DNA of 64,000 nucleotides from CAVQCT01 sp964371785 (GCA_964371785.1 CAYJOL010000001.1:62001-126000), one strand, 5' to 3'. Shown: positions 42,407 to 51,403, counted from the first letter of the stretch. The notes: generated by a model from the sequence alone, not told the origin. Translations and numbers: made by a program.

Positions 42407-43129
42407 CTACTCCGAAGCATCCGGTTTGACCCGATACATTCTTTTGACCGGTATGGTAAACCTCGTCGCGGTATCATCATTGATCTGGAAAGTCACGGAC
42501 TGCTCGAATCCCTTTTCGAGTGCATTGTCATGCACCTCCACAAAGCCCTCGAGTGTCTCGCCGCCCTTTATTTGTTTGGGCAGCTGGATATCGAAGTCTT
42601 TCCCCTTATCGTCGATGACCTGGATATCATAAACTTTGTCGGACTTATTGGTGACGGAGAACTTTGCTTTACGGCGGGGCAGTTTGTTGAATTGGGATAC
42701 GTCCACATGCACCGGTCCGATCTGAATGGGGTAGAACGCTGTATCTTCGGCAACCAACTCGCAATCAATTCTGAGGTACAGCTTGTCGGCTGAGGCATTG
42801 GTCTCAATATAGGGTCGTTTGGATACAAATCCGCGATATGAGCGGGTCGAAAAGAGGATCTCCAATGCAACGCTGTCGCCGGGAGCCAGCACCGAATCAG
42901 CGAGGGGCGCCTCGGTGCAGCTACACCCCGGTTCCACATGCGTTATTCTCAGGGTGTCGGTGCCTGTCGACTTAATCCAGAAGGTATGGGTAATTATAGC
43001 ATGTTGTGCGGTCTTACCGAAATTGAATCCCGGCTCAGAGAGCTGAACCGCCGGCTGAGTTGATCCTGAAGCGGCTAGACCAAGAGTGAGCCCGGTAATC
43101 AATAGAAGCAGTAACGATTTCTTTCTCAT
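42407..43129 (-). CDS. Secreted DUF1573-like protein
   Basis: 240 residues. After a signal peptide (MRKKSLLLLLITGLTLGLAAS) the first domain (about 30-125) fits the DUF1573 pattern: PGFNFGKTAQHAIITHTFWI, STGTDTLRITHVEPGCSC and a final APGDSVALEILFSTRSYRG. A second beta-rich domain follows to about 230. DUF1573 proteins are periplasmic or extracellular immunoglobulin-like proteins of unknown role, common in FCB bacteria. The ATG at 43129 has GGAGG upstream. It starts 50 bases after the lepB stop and probably shares its transcript, ending at the terminator just downstream. Confidence 0.78.
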   Translation of the reverse strand: MRKKSLLLLLITGLTLGLAASGSTQPAVQLSEPGFNFGKTAQHAIITHTFWIKSTGTDTLRITHVEPGCSCTEAPLADSVLAPGDSVALEILFSTRSYRGFVSKRPYIETNASADKLYLRIDCELVAEDTAFYPIQIGPVHVDVSQFNKLPRRKAKFSVTNKSDKVYDIQVIDDKGKDFDIQLPKQIKGGETLEGFVEVHDNALEKGFEQSVTFQINDDTATRFTIPVKRMYRVKPDASE

Positions 43130-43179
43130 GGCACCTCCATAGTCCTGAACGGGTGGCTTGACTCGCCCGGTCGGCGCTG

Positions 43180-43905
43180 TCAGCGGATTATGGTAAATAA
43201 TCTCCCCCATCGTACTTTCTGGAAGAAATGTGCGGCATTGTAAATGAACATACGCGGCACCGATAGTGGATCGGTTATCGCAACATCCGGTGACTTATAA
43301 ATGTCATCATTCCATGACCAGTGAATTACCATCGCCTTTCCCAGTACCAGCTCGTTCGGCACAACTCCCCAGAATCGCGAATCCCATGAATTGTCCCGGT
43401 TGTCACCCATCATGAAGTAACAGTTCTTGGGGACCACAAACGGGCCGAAATTATCCCGGCTATCCAGTCCCCCGGGTCGTCGCGGTTGTATTACCACCTG
43501 ACCATCGGCCGTTGTGTCGATGAATTTCGCATGAGACGGCAACTTCATTTCCACGCCGTTTACGTAGACCACCGTGTTCTTGACCTCGACCGTATCGCCA
43601 CCGACTGCGACACACCGCTTGATGTATTTGGTTACTCCGTCGCGGGGATATATGAATATCACGACGTCCCCCTGCTGCGGCTCGCTAATGGCCGGAAGAC
43701 GCCAGTTTACGAAGGGAAGGCGCGCGCCATAGACGAATTTGTTTGCCAGCAGGAAATCGCCAACCAACAGCGTGTCTTCCATAGACTGAGACGGAATCTT
43801 GTAGGCTTCGACAATCGAAGTCTTGATGATCACCGCCATCACAATTGCGAGTAAAACCTGTTTGAAATTGTCCCAGATTGAATCGCCTAAGCTTCGTCTA
43901 CTCAT
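43180..43905 (-). CDS. lepB: Signal peptidase I
   Basis: 241 residues. An N-terminal membrane anchor (FKQVLLAIVMAVIIKTSIV) is followed by the catalytic serine in YKIPSQSMEDTLLVGD, the general-base lysine in YIKRCVAVGGD, and the GDNRDNSWDSRFWG signature. It removes signal peptides from exported proteins at the outer face of the inner membrane. The ATG at 43905 has AAGGA upstream. Downstream it is followed by the DUF1573-like gene, and upstream by rseP with a 90-base gap. Confidence 0.95.
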   Translation of the reverse strand: MSRRSLGDSIWDNFKQVLLAIVMAVIIKTSIVEAYKIPSQSMEDTLLVGDFLLANKFVYGARLPFVNWRLPAISEPQQGDVVIFIYPRDGVTKYIKRCVAVGGDTVEVKNTVVYVNGVEMKLPSHAKFIDTTADGQVVIQPRRPGGLDSRDNFGPFVVPKNCYFMMGDNRDNSWDSRFWGVVPNELVLGKAMVIHWSWNDDIYKSPDVAITDPLSVPRMFIYNAAHFFQKVRWGRLFTIIR

Positions 43906-43995
43906 AGTGTCCTTATATCCATCATGTGAGTTTACCTTTTGTTATACTGAAATTACCTGATTTTGATTCATGGAAAAAGCCCAAACTGGTACCGC

Positions 43996-45066
43996 TCAGT
44001 ACCCGCGGAAAGCACGTAAAATATCATTGTACGTAACCAACAGGATGACTCCAAGCAGCACTACCAATCCAACCTGCTGGGCAATCATCCGGGCACGCAT
44101 TGAGAGCGGCGAGCCTTTGATTTTTTCCAGCGCCAAAAACAACAGGTGACCTCCATCAAGTATCGGGATCGGCAGGACATTGAGCACCGCCAGATTGACC
44201 GACAGCAGAGCCATGAAGAAAAACAGACTGGAAGCACCTCTACGCGCCTCTTTGCCCGACTGCTGGGCTATAAACAATGGGCCGCCGATCATCTTCGAAG
44301 ACACCTGGCCCGAAACCACCTTCTTCACAAATTTCAACGTTTCCCACACAATCAGGTGTGAGGTCAGAAAACCCTGCTCCACCGAGGTCCACAGGCCAAT
44401 ATGCTCGTACCGGATCGGCTTTTGGGCAAAGCCGATGAGCCCGATGGTGTCAACTCCACCCTCCATGTTCGGCACAACATCAGATCTGGTAGTGATCGAG
44501 CGCGTGATCGTATCCGAGCCATGCACCCAGGTCAGATCCAACGGCTTTGCCACTACCGCGTTGATACCTATCCTAAGAGAATCGTAATTGGTAACCGGAA
44601 CACCGTTGAGCGCTATGATCTGGTCATCTACCTGAAGGCCCGCTTTCTGGGCCGGGTCATCTTTGACTACCTGCCCCACAACAACACGTGAGTCATCGAA
44701 GATCGGCTTGCCGGTGAAATAGTAGATGCTTATCATCAGGAAGATAGCCAGCAGGTAGTTCATGAACGGTCCTGCAAAGATAACCGCTGCCCTTTGACCG
44801 ACCGATTTCGCCATAAATTCATCCGGGGCTCCGGTTGATTGCTCGTCCGGGTTTTCTCCGGCCATCTTCACAAAACCGCCCAAAGGTATGATGCCGATAC
44901 AATACTTTGTTTCTCCGTATTTCTTGCTGACAATATTCGGAGGAAATCCGAGCGAGAACGTTTCAACTCTGATGCCGACTTTTTTGGCAATCAGGAAATG
45001 CCCCAGCTCATGGATAAATATGAGAATCCCAAGGACAAATATGAATGAGGCAATCGTAATTAACAT
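43996..45066 (-). CDS. rseP: Site-2 intramembrane metalloprotease, RseP/RIP family
   Basis: 356 residues. The first helix carries the zinc motif HELGHFLIAKKVG, and the C-terminal helix has NVLPIPILDGGHLLFLALE supplying the third ligand. A single PDZ domain sits between (about 125-205: VKDDPAQKAGLQVDDQIIAL). Four membrane helices. It cleaves membrane-anchored anti-sigma factors or remnant signal peptides. The pairing dxr-rseP is common in bacteria, and here rseP starts three bases after the dxr stop. Confidence 0.95.
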   Translation of the reverse strand: MLITIASFIFVLGILIFIHELGHFLIAKKVGIRVETFSLGFPPNIVSKKYGETKYCIGIIPLGGFVKMAGENPDEQSTGAPDEFMAKSVGQRAAVIFAGPFMNYLLAIFLMISIYYFTGKPIFDDSRVVVGQVVKDDPAQKAGLQVDDQIIALNGVPVTNYDSLRIGINAVVAKPLDLTWVHGSDTITRSITTRSDVVPNMEGGVDTIGLIGFAQKPIRYEHIGLWTSVEQGFLTSHLIVWETLKFVKKVVSGQVSSKMIGGPLFIAQQSGKEARRGASSLFFFMALLSVNLAVLNVLPIPILDGGHLLFLALEKIKGSPLSMRARMIAQQVGLVVLLGVILLVTYNDILRAFRGY

Positions 45067-45069
45067 GCT

Positions 45070-46227
45070 TTATTTCCTTATCTGTTCGCCGGCGAACTCC
45101 CGGGCACGTTTGTCGGCCAGTAGAATATCATCCAATTGCGGTTCAGCAACAAAGTCTGCTTTTTGAAGAGTGTAGTCAATTATATCGGTAATTTCGGTGA
45201 ATTTCACAGCCGAAGTCAAAAAGGCCGCAACTGCGACTTCATTAGCGGCATTAAACACCGCCGGGGCGGTGCCGCCGGTCGCGGCGACCTGGTATGCCAG
45301 ATCCAGAGCGCGGAATTTGTTACGGTCTGGCGCATGAAAAGTGAGCTGGAAGGCCTCTGAAAAATCAAGTTTACCAAAGTCCGACTGCACTCGGTCGGGC
45401 CAAAAGAGTGCATAGGAAATTGGGAGTTTCATATCCGGTCGAGACAGCTGAGCAATTATTGATGAATCCACAAACTCGACCATCGAATGAACAATCGATT
45501 GCGGGTGTATGACGATCTCTACCTTGCTCACCGGAATGGAGAATAACACCACCGCTTCGATTACTTCCAATCCTTTGTTTACCAGAGTGGCCGAATCAAT
45601 TGTTATCTTAGGTCCCATCTTCCAGGTTGGATGATTAAGCGCCTTTTCGACGGTTATCGAGCCAAATTGCTCGAATGGCAGGTCACGGAACGGTCCGCCG
45701 GAGGCGGTGATGATTATCCGCTTAAGTTCGGTTTCGCGTCCTGCCGACAGCGCCTGCCAGATAGCAGAGTGCTCGGAATCGATTGGCAGGATTCGCCCCC
45801 CAGTTTTCTTCAAAATAGGCGGAAAGAGCGGTCCCCCGCAAACCAGCGATTCCTTATTGGCCAGAGCAAGTGGTCTACCCTGCCTCACCGTTTCGAGCGA
45901 TGCCCTGAGTCCGGCCGCTCCCACGACGGCATTGACAACCATATCGACATCGTTCAAAGCGGTCAACTTGATCATCTCGTCCTCGCCAGCCACGACTTTT
46001 ACCGGCTGGCCCGCCAGCCTCTCCCTGAGCGCTGACAGATTTTCTGATTTAACAAGGCAGACGTATTCGGGACGATACTGTAGATACTGCTTTACCAGCA
46101 GATCGACATTACTGTAAGCAGCCAGGGCGCGAACCACAAAAGAATCGGGGTGCGCGCTGACGACTTCAAGTGTCGACCTGCCAATTGAACCGGTCGAACC
46201 AAGAACAACGAGTCTTTTGGCAATCAT
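45070..46227 (-). CDS. dxr: 1-deoxy-D-xylulose 5-phosphate reductoisomerase
   Basis: 385 residues. Converts DXP to MEP in the non-mevalonate isoprenoid pathway with NADPH. Signatures: VLGSTGSIGRSTLEVV at the N-terminus (cofactor fold), ALANKESLVCGGPLF, PIDSEHSAIWQAL and metal-site SEHSAI. ASGGPFRDLPFEQF and NHPTWKMGPKITIDSATLVN are conserved substrate-binding blocks. The ATG at 46227 lies behind the cyclophilin terminator. First of dxr-rseP-lepB-DUF1573. Confidence 0.97.
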   Translation of the reverse strand: MIAKRLVVLGSTGSIGRSTLEVVSAHPDSFVVRALAAYSNVDLLVKQYLQYRPEYVCLVKSENLSALRERLAGQPVKVVAGEDEMIKLTALNDVDMVVNAVVGAAGLRASLETVRQGRPLALANKESLVCGGPLFPPILKKTGGRILPIDSEHSAIWQALSAGRETELKRIIITASGGPFRDLPFEQFGSITVEKALNHPTWKMGPKITIDSATLVNKGLEVIEAVVLFSIPVSKVEIVIHPQSIVHSMVEFVDSSIIAQLSRPDMKLPISYALFWPDRVQSDFGKLDFSEAFQLTFHAPDRNKFRALDLAYQVAATGGTAPAVFNAANEVAVAAFLTSAVKFTEITDIIDYTLQKADFVAEPQLDDILLADKRAREFAGEQIRK

Positions 46228-46279
46228 ATCGCTTATAACGAACCTATCAGTGTACTGTTCCGACGGAATGCCCTGCGTA

Positions 46280-46312
46280 AATCAAACGGCGGGATGTCGA
46301 ATATCCCGCCGT
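46280..46312 (-). terminator. Intrinsic terminator after the cyclophilin gene
   Basis: ACGGCGGGAT and ATCCCGCCGT form a perfect 10-base-pair stem with a seven-base loop. The minus-strand exit reads TTTGATTTAC, and the T-run is short. It sits between the cyclophilin stop at 46355 and dxr. Confidence 0.62.
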
Positions 46313-46354
46313 CACGACAATTTTTGAACCGGTGCTGCACCGGTAGTTTCAGAG

Positions 46355-47056
46355 CTACTTCAGTTCATGTCCTTCGGCATCCGAGACATACACCTGGCGA
46401 AGATAAACATCCTCTTTTGGTTTGGAAATTTCGCTCGGGTTCACCGGACTCGGCCCGACCGGCACCGACCCAATCTTGTGGAGGGTATCGAAGCCTTCTA
46501 TCAACTGGCCGAACACTGTGTACTGCTTGTCGAGCGATTCCGATGCCCGGTTGCGGGCGAGCACGACAAAGAACTGGCTGGAAGCCGAGTTAGGATCGCG
46601 CGAACGAGCCATTGACAGCGTCCCTTCCTGATGCGGCAGGTCATTGAATTCGGCTTTAAGATGGTAGCCGGCGCCGCCCATACCGTTACCCTGCGGGTCA
46701 CCGCCTTGAATCATGAAGTTGTCGATTATCCGGTGAAATATCGTGCCATTGTAGAAACCGTCTTTGGTGCGAGCAAGGAATGAATCGACATGAGCCGGGG
46801 CAACATCGCGATAGAGCTCAAATGTCATATTCCCGAAGTCGGTTACCATAGTAATGAACGGGTCAGAAGCGTTGCGAATCGGATACTTTTTCACCGACGT
46901 CGAATCGGCAGGAGCGGTCTTATCTGATGTCTCAGCTGCTTGCGCCAGACTCTCGTCCGGGGTCGTCTTCGCATTATCCCCCTTCTGTTTGGAACAACCC
47001 GATACTGCCAAAATCAGCATCGCGGCAAAAATCACGGAGAAGATTGATTTCGTCAT
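46355..47056 (-). CDS. Peptidyl-prolyl cis-trans isomerase, cyclophilin type, lipoprotein
   Basis: 233 residues. A lipoprotein signal (MTKSIFSVIFAAMLILAVSG then Cys) is followed by an Ala/Thr-rich linker and a cyclophilin domain (about 65-225) with TIFHRIIDNFMIQGGDPQGN, GAGYHLKAEFND, GTLSMARSRDPNSASSQFF. The catalytic-type Arg (FHRII), Phe/Met (FMIQGG) and Gln are in place. It assists folding of exported proteins while tethered to a membrane. A well-formed promoter lies at 47102-47130 and a terminator after it, so it is monocistronic. Confidence 0.93.
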   Translation of the reverse strand: MTKSIFSVIFAAMLILAVSGCSKQKGDNAKTTPDESLAQAAETSDKTAPADSTSVKKYPIRNASDPFITMVTDFGNMTFELYRDVAPAHVDSFLARTKDGFYNGTIFHRIIDNFMIQGGDPQGNGMGGAGYHLKAEFNDLPHQEGTLSMARSRDPNSASSQFFVVLARNRASESLDKQYTVFGQLIEGFDTLHKIGSVPVGPSPVNPSEISKPKEDVYLRQVYVSDAEGHELK

Positions 47057-47101
47057 GTTACATCCTCAATAGTATGGAACTGTTTTGTCACTTTGGGGGC
47101 G

Positions 47102-47130
47102 AATATATCGGTGGTCTTTTCCAGTGTCAA
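47102..47130 (-). promoter_or_regulatory. Sigma70-type promoter for the cyclophilin lipoprotein gene
   Basis: TTGACA (47130-47125) and TATATT (47107-47102) are 17 bases apart on the minus strand, about 45 bases ahead of the ATG at 47056. Confidence 0.7.
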
Positions 47131-47143
47131 GATTGAAAACTCC

Positions 47144-48112
47144 TTACCGGGGATACTCGAATCGATGATAGCCATGTTGCCAAATTGCATCTGGTTGTTT
47201 GCCCTGCAAAAATGGCATCTTCTTCAGCGGCGTCGGGGTCGGGACAAAGTCGCTCAGGTGAATCTCATGAATGACAGTATCAGGGGTCGATACCCCACCG
47301 AGTGTCTTCGTGTCGCCGTACATGATCAATCCCTCGGAAAGATATCGAATGTAGATCGGTGGAGCCGGCGGATCGTATTTGATTGTGTCGGGAGCGCCGT
47401 AGACTGCCCTCACTGCCTGAAGAGTCGAGCCGACGCCAATCGAGTCCTTAGTCTTTCCTGTATAGATTGTGTTGACGATTACCGATAGAACTCCCGCCGT
47501 ATCAACGGCTGTGCTGTCATGCTTGAGGTCCTCGAGCACAAAGACCACACCAAGCGCCTGTTCATAGTTCGCGTATACAACCCACGACGCCGGATCGGCA
47601 TCGATACTGGCCGGTGTGAGATTGTACGTTCTCACATCCAGATACTTGTCGGTGAACAGAATATACTGTGCCTGACCCCCGCTGCCGGGAATTAATGTAT
47701 TCGCCCGAACTTCCACCTGCTGCGAGTCAATTCCACGAACCTTTGCCATCAGGATGGCGTCGCCGCGGAGCCCACTAAAACTGTACTCCATCGTTGCCAC
47801 TCCGACAGTGTCCGTCTTGACCGAATCCAGAAGAAGGGTTCCGTCGCCCACAATTCTGCTGAACAGCACCGTCCGGCCCGCCAGCGTGTTGCCACTGCTG
47901 TCGCGAACAGTGAATTCGAGGGGTGGTGTACTGGTTGACGTTCCCATCACCGCCTTGTAGTACAAACCGTTGTCAGCGGAAATCCCACCAACTACTACCG
48001 GCGGCGGCTCGGTACCGTTATCCTTATTGCACGCAGACAGAAAGATTAGTATAAATCCGGCCGTCAAGGGTGAAACCAAAAACCGACCTGCTGCCATTGA
48101 GACGCTCTTCAT
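47144..48112 (-). CDS. Lipoprotein with an Ig-like domain, function unknown
   Basis: 322 residues. The signal peptide ends with the lipobox FLSAC (Cys about 28). Residues about 45-135 follow the bacterial Ig-like (Big_1-type) pattern: LEFTVRDSSGNTLAGRTVLF, DSVKTDTVGVATMEYSFSGL. The rest (about 140-322) is not recognised and has no catalytic motif. It begins three bases after the stop of the outer-membrane barrel gene, so the two are co-transcribed. Probably an outer-membrane-associated partner of that barrel; this is inferred from gene order alone. Confidence 0.7.
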   Translation of the reverse strand: MKSVSMAAGRFLVSPLTAGFILIFLSACNKDNGTEPPPVVVGGISADNGLYYKAVMGTSTSTPPLEFTVRDSSGNTLAGRTVLFSRIVGDGTLLLDSVKTDTVGVATMEYSFSGLRGDAILMAKVRGIDSQQVEVRANTLIPGSGGQAQYILFTDKYLDVRTYNLTPASIDADPASWVVYANYEQALGVVFVLEDLKHDSTAVDTAGVLSVIVNTIYTGKTKDSIGVGSTLQAVRAVYGAPDTIKYDPPAPPIYIRYLSEGLIMYGDTKTLGGVSTPDTVIHEIHLSDFVPTPTPLKKMPFLQGKQPDAIWQHGYHRFEYPR

Positions 48113-48115
48113 GCG

Positions 48116-48802
48116 CTAGTACCTGAAGTAGTATTTGATCGCACCGCCAATAGTCAAATAACGCGGTCGGTCGCTTGACCGGAGGAATTGATATTCGTTA
48201 ACCGATGACAGTGTCAGGTACGACGCGTTGGTAGGCGATTGCCAGAACTTAATATCGGCTCCGAAATTCAGTCCGGTACCGAACACCAGATCGGATTGGG
48301 TGTCAATGTACCGGCCTGATGACGAGATCAATCCGCCATGAAAGCCCAGCCCCAGGTAAGGAGCGACTACGGACTGCATCGGGTCTATTAGAAAGAAATT
48401 CAGATTGAGGTCGATGTCATACAAGTTGAAATCAGGAGTCTCGGGTGAAAAAGTGTATCCATACCCGGGATCTACCCAGAAGGTGTCGAGAGTCTTCACT
48501 TTCGTGTAACGGAAGCCGAAATCGACATAAAGGCGGTTTTCTCTGAGCTGACCATAGTGAAAGCCTATTGAATAAGTCGGGTCATAGACCGCATCAGCAT
48601 CGAGATTGACAATTCTCCCGTTTTGATCTTCGAACGTAATCACATCAATATGGTCATACTCGCCGATCGGATCAGCGTAGCCGACCGAGAAGCCAATCAC
48701 GTTGAATGATCTTCCGACCCGAGCGATGCCCGCCGAGACCGCAGAAGCGACCATCAACACCGCTAAGACTGTCATTATTAAAGACTTAGTTGCGTTCCTC
48801 AT
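48116..48802 (-). CDS. Outer-membrane beta-barrel protein, function unknown
   Basis: 228 residues with a signal peptide (SLIMTVLAVLMVASAVSAG). The mature part shows alternating-residue beta strands (FNVIGFSVGYADPIGEYD, YSIGFHYGQLRENRLYVDFG, FRYTKVKTLD, YLGLGFHGGLISSSG) and ends in YYFRY, the C-terminal aromatic of barrel proteins. About eight to ten strands, like OmpW/OprF-N-type small barrels. The promoter at 48843-48871 drives it together with the downstream lipoprotein. Confidence 0.75.
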   Translation of the reverse strand: MRNATKSLIMTVLAVLMVASAVSAGIARVGRSFNVIGFSVGYADPIGEYDHIDVITFEDQNGRIVNLDADAVYDPTYSIGFHYGQLRENRLYVDFGFRYTKVKTLDTFWVDPGYGYTFSPETPDFNLYDIDLNLNFFLIDPMQSVVAPYLGLGFHGGLISSSGRYIDTQSDLVFGTGLNFGADIKFWQSPTNASYLTLSSVNEYQFLRSSDRPRYLTIGGAIKYYFRY

Positions 48803-48842
48803 TTCTTGTCTCCCAATCCCGAATGTTTCAGGCTTCTTGTTC

Positions 48843-48871
48843 TAGATACCCGTTTTTGAAGAGCTTGTCAA
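48843..48871 (-). promoter_or_regulatory. Sigma70-type promoter for the outer-membrane barrel gene
   Basis: TTGACA (48871-48866) and TATCTA (48848-48843) are 17 bases apart on the minus strand, about 40 bases ahead of the ATG at 48802. Confidence 0.6.
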
Positions 48872-49007
48872 TTATATTGCTCTGTAATCCTATGCCCTGT
48901 CTACACCTGAACTGGCCGTTTCGATTCAGTTTGCTGAAAATTAGAAGGTTGCTTAAGCTGTGATCGGCTCGATTCGTATCTAAAATATCCGATATTATGA
49001 AAAAGCC

Positions 49008-49038
49008 TTGACTGGAGTGAATTTGTTACTAAATTCAC
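49008..49038 (+). promoter_or_regulatory. Promoter with overlapping palindromic operator for hbd-ackA
   Basis: TTGACT (49008-49013) and TAAATT (49030-49035) are 16 bases apart on the plus strand. The perfect inverted repeat GTGAATTT-GTTACT-AAATTCAC (49017-49038) covers the spacer and the -10. Transcription would start near 49042, about 20 bases before the ATG at 49064. The remaining upstream gap shows no gene. Confidence 0.5.
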
Positions 49039-49063
49039 AAGGTACATCTGAAAGGACAATGTA

Positions 49064-49975
49064 ATGGCAAGCTCAAAAATAGTTATCATAGGCGCCGGCG
49101 TTATGGGTCAAGGACTTGCGGAGGCAATTTCGCACGCGGGTCACGAGGTCACCATCATTGATAAGACAACCAAGCTGGCAGAACGTGGTATTCAGAGAAT
49201 TTCGGAGTCAATAGATCGCGAAATCGAAAAATGGGGATTGACCAGCTCGGACAAAAAAGCAATCATGGCGAGGATTTATGCGTCCTCAGATCTTTCAATT
49301 GCCGAATCGGCTGAAATAGTATTAGAGGCAATCCCCGAAGAGCTCGTCATGAAACGGGCGCTGTTCGAGCGGCTGGATCGCATTTGTGAACCCGACGCGC
49401 TTCTGATCACCAACACCGGCACGTTGTCAATTTCCGAAATTGCGGCCACTACGGAAAGGCCGGCGAAAATAATCGGTATGCACTTTCTCAACCCGGTCAC
49501 CAAGGTCCCGTTGGTGGAGATTGTGAAAGGGCTTCGTACAGATCAGCAGACGTTCGACAAAGCGGTCCGCTTTGCGGACTTGCTCGATAAGAAGTGGATT
49601 ACGGTCAACGAGTACCCCGGATATGTCACGACCCGAATTATCGTGCCGCTTCTGAACGAAGCGATGCACGTTTTGATGGAGGGGGTGGCGAGCGCCGATG
49701 ACATCGATAAGGCGATGAAGCTTGGATTTGGGTTCAATGTCGGGCCGCTCACGATGGCCGACATGATGGGACTTGATGTCGTCATGTCATGGATGGAGAA
49801 TCTGCTCAAAGAGCTCTCCGACCACAAATACAACCCCTGTCCCCTGCTGCGCAAGTTGGTTCGCGCGGGACACCTGGGGGTCAAAACCGGAAGCGGATTT
49901 TTCGAGTACGACAAAGATGGCAATAAGATCGAAGACAGCGGCATCACCAGCGGACTGCTGAAGACAGGAATATAA
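49064..49975 (+). CDS. hbd: 3-hydroxyacyl-CoA (3-hydroxybutyryl-CoA) dehydrogenase
   Basis: 303 residues. NAD-dependent interconversion of 3-hydroxybutyryl-CoA and acetoacetyl-CoA. The N-terminal Rossmann motif is IIGAGVMGQGLAEAISHAG, and the catalytic region has GMHFLNPVTKVPLVEIVKG and EYPGYVTTRIIVPLLNEA, with a C-terminal SDHKYNPCPLLRKLVRAGH domain. Length is slightly above the usual 282-290. AAAGGA precedes the ATG. It is followed by ackA after three bases, so the two are co-transcribed and probably co-regulated by the palindrome upstream. Confidence 0.93.
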   Translation: MASSKIVIIGAGVMGQGLAEAISHAGHEVTIIDKTTKLAERGIQRISESIDREIEKWGLTSSDKKAIMARIYASSDLSIAESAEIVLEAIPEELVMKRALFERLDRICEPDALLITNTGTLSISEIAATTERPAKIIGMHFLNPVTKVPLVEIVKGLRTDQQTFDKAVRFADLLDKKWITVNEYPGYVTTRIIVPLLNEAMHVLMEGVASADDIDKAMKLGFGFNVGPLTMADMMGLDVVMSWMENLLKELSDHKYNPCPLLRKLVRAGHLGVKTGSGFFEYDKDGNKIEDSGITSGLLKTGI

Positions 49976-49978
49976 ATA

Positions 49979-51184
49979 ATGAAGATACTTGTGATAAACT
50001 GCGGATCGTCATCGGTCAAATATCAACTGATCGACACCGACAAAGAACTTGCCCTGGCCAAAGGGATGGTTTCGCGAATTGGCATGTCAGCATCGGTATT
50101 GACCCATAAACCGTTCGATCGTCCCGAAGTCAAAGTTTCGGGGGAAATCCTGGACCACATCGTGGCGGTCGAGTATGTCGTGTCAATACTGATGTCCGAA
50201 AATCACGGCGTAATAAAAGATCGTTCCGAAATTGGAGCTGTCGGACACCGGGTGGTCCATGGCGGCGAAAAATTCACCGACTCCGTGCTGATCACACCGG
50301 AACTGATGTCTGAGTTGCGCAATCTAATCGAGCTGGCGCCCCTGCACAATCCGCACAATATCCGGGGCATTAACGCCTGCCAGAGAGCTTTACCAGGAAT
50401 CCCCATGGTCGCGGTGTTCGACACGGCGTTTCACTACAAGCTTCCCCCCTATGCGTACATCTACGGCATTCCGTATGTCATGTACAAGCGTTATGGGATT
50501 CGGCGTTACGGTTTCCACGGCACCTCTCACAAATATGTCAGCGACAAAGCGGCGAAAATGCTCAAGCAGCCGATCGACAAGTTGAAGATCATCACCTGTC
50601 ACCTCGGCAATGGCGCCTCGGTCACCGCAGTCGACAAGGGCATCTCGGTGGACACGTCGATGGGCTTTACTCCGCTTGAAGGCCTGATTATGGGAACCCG
50701 TTCGGGCGATCTCGACCCGGCCATCATTTTGCATGTCATGGCCCGCGAGGAACTGACCCTGCACGAAGCTAACACCCTGTTGAACAAGCACTCCGGTCTG
50801 GCCGGCATTTCAGGCGTGTCTTCCGATATGCGTGAAATCGTTGAATCATCCAATGACGGTCATACCAACGCCAAGCTGGCACTCGATGCTTACTGCTATC
50901 GCCTGAAGAAGTACATCGCGAGCTACATCGGCGTGCTTGGCGGTCTGGACGCCCTGGTATTCACCGCCGGCGTGGGTGAGAATTCACCGATCGTGCGTCA
51001 GAAGTCATGCGAGAAACTGGAATTTCTCGGCATCAAACTGAACGAAGATAAAAATCGTCAGGCCGTAGGCAAAGAACTGGACATTTCAGCCGACGACGCC
51101 ACCGTCCGTACGCTGGTTATACCGACCAACGAAGAGTTGGTGATCGCAAAAGATACTCAGCGGATAATTGACTCCGCCGAATAG
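49979..51184 (+). CDS. ackA: Acetate kinase
   Basis: 401 residues, the normal length. The ASKHA-fold signatures are present: LVINCGSSSVKYQLID at the start, GHRVVHGGEKF, RRYGFHGTSHKYVS, HLGNGASVTAVDKG and FTAGVGENSPIVR. It makes ATP from acetyl-phosphate or the reverse. No phosphotransacetylase gene is near, so the partner enzyme is elsewhere or another CoA-transferring enzyme is used. Followed by a strong terminator. Confidence 0.96.
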   Translation: MKILVINCGSSSVKYQLIDTDKELALAKGMVSRIGMSASVLTHKPFDRPEVKVSGEILDHIVAVEYVVSILMSENHGVIKDRSEIGAVGHRVVHGGEKFTDSVLITPELMSELRNLIELAPLHNPHNIRGINACQRALPGIPMVAVFDTAFHYKLPPYAYIYGIPYVMYKRYGIRRYGFHGTSHKYVSDKAAKMLKQPIDKLKIITCHLGNGASVTAVDKGISVDTSMGFTPLEGLIMGTRSGDLDPAIILHVMAREELTLHEANTLLNKHSGLAGISGVSSDMREIVESSNDGHTNAKLALDAYCYRLKKYIASYIGVLGGLDALVFTAGVGENSPIVRQKSCEKLEFLGIKLNEDKNRQAVGKELDISADDATVRTLVIPTNEELVIAKDTQRIIDSAE

Positions 51185-51210
51185 ATCTTCCGAACCTATC
51201 TAATCTTCAA

Positions 51211-51255
51211 ACAGGCAGGTTGATTCTTTCAGCCTGCCTGTGTTTCTTTTCTTTC
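51211..51255 (+). terminator. Intrinsic terminator after ackA
   Basis: ACAGGCAGG and CCTGCCTGT form a nine-base-pair stem and are followed by GTTTCTTTTCTTTC on the plus strand. Confidence 0.75.
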
Positions 51256-51370
51256 AACAACAATAGAGGCATTAGTCGCAGCCCCGAATGCCAACCGAAG
51301 CACCTATGCCATCACAGTCTCGGGCCCGGTATTCCGGCGGTCGCATTCAATCACGTCCGGAACGGGAGTC

Positions 51371-51403
51371 AATAAAAAAGGAAGGCTCGGGTGGCCTTCC
51401 TTT
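51371..51403 (-). terminator. Intrinsic terminator after icd
   Basis: AAAGGAAGGC and GCCTTCCTTT form a perfect 10-base-pair stem on the minus strand with a seven-base loop, and the exit side continues TTTATT. It closes the central-carbon cluster. Confidence 0.78.

Noticed and set aside
42267..42480. 71-codon N-terminal extension of ccmA
   Set aside because: It reads through the terminator hairpin at 42330-42366 and into the DUF1573-like gene; the CcmA family starts at the ATG at 42267.
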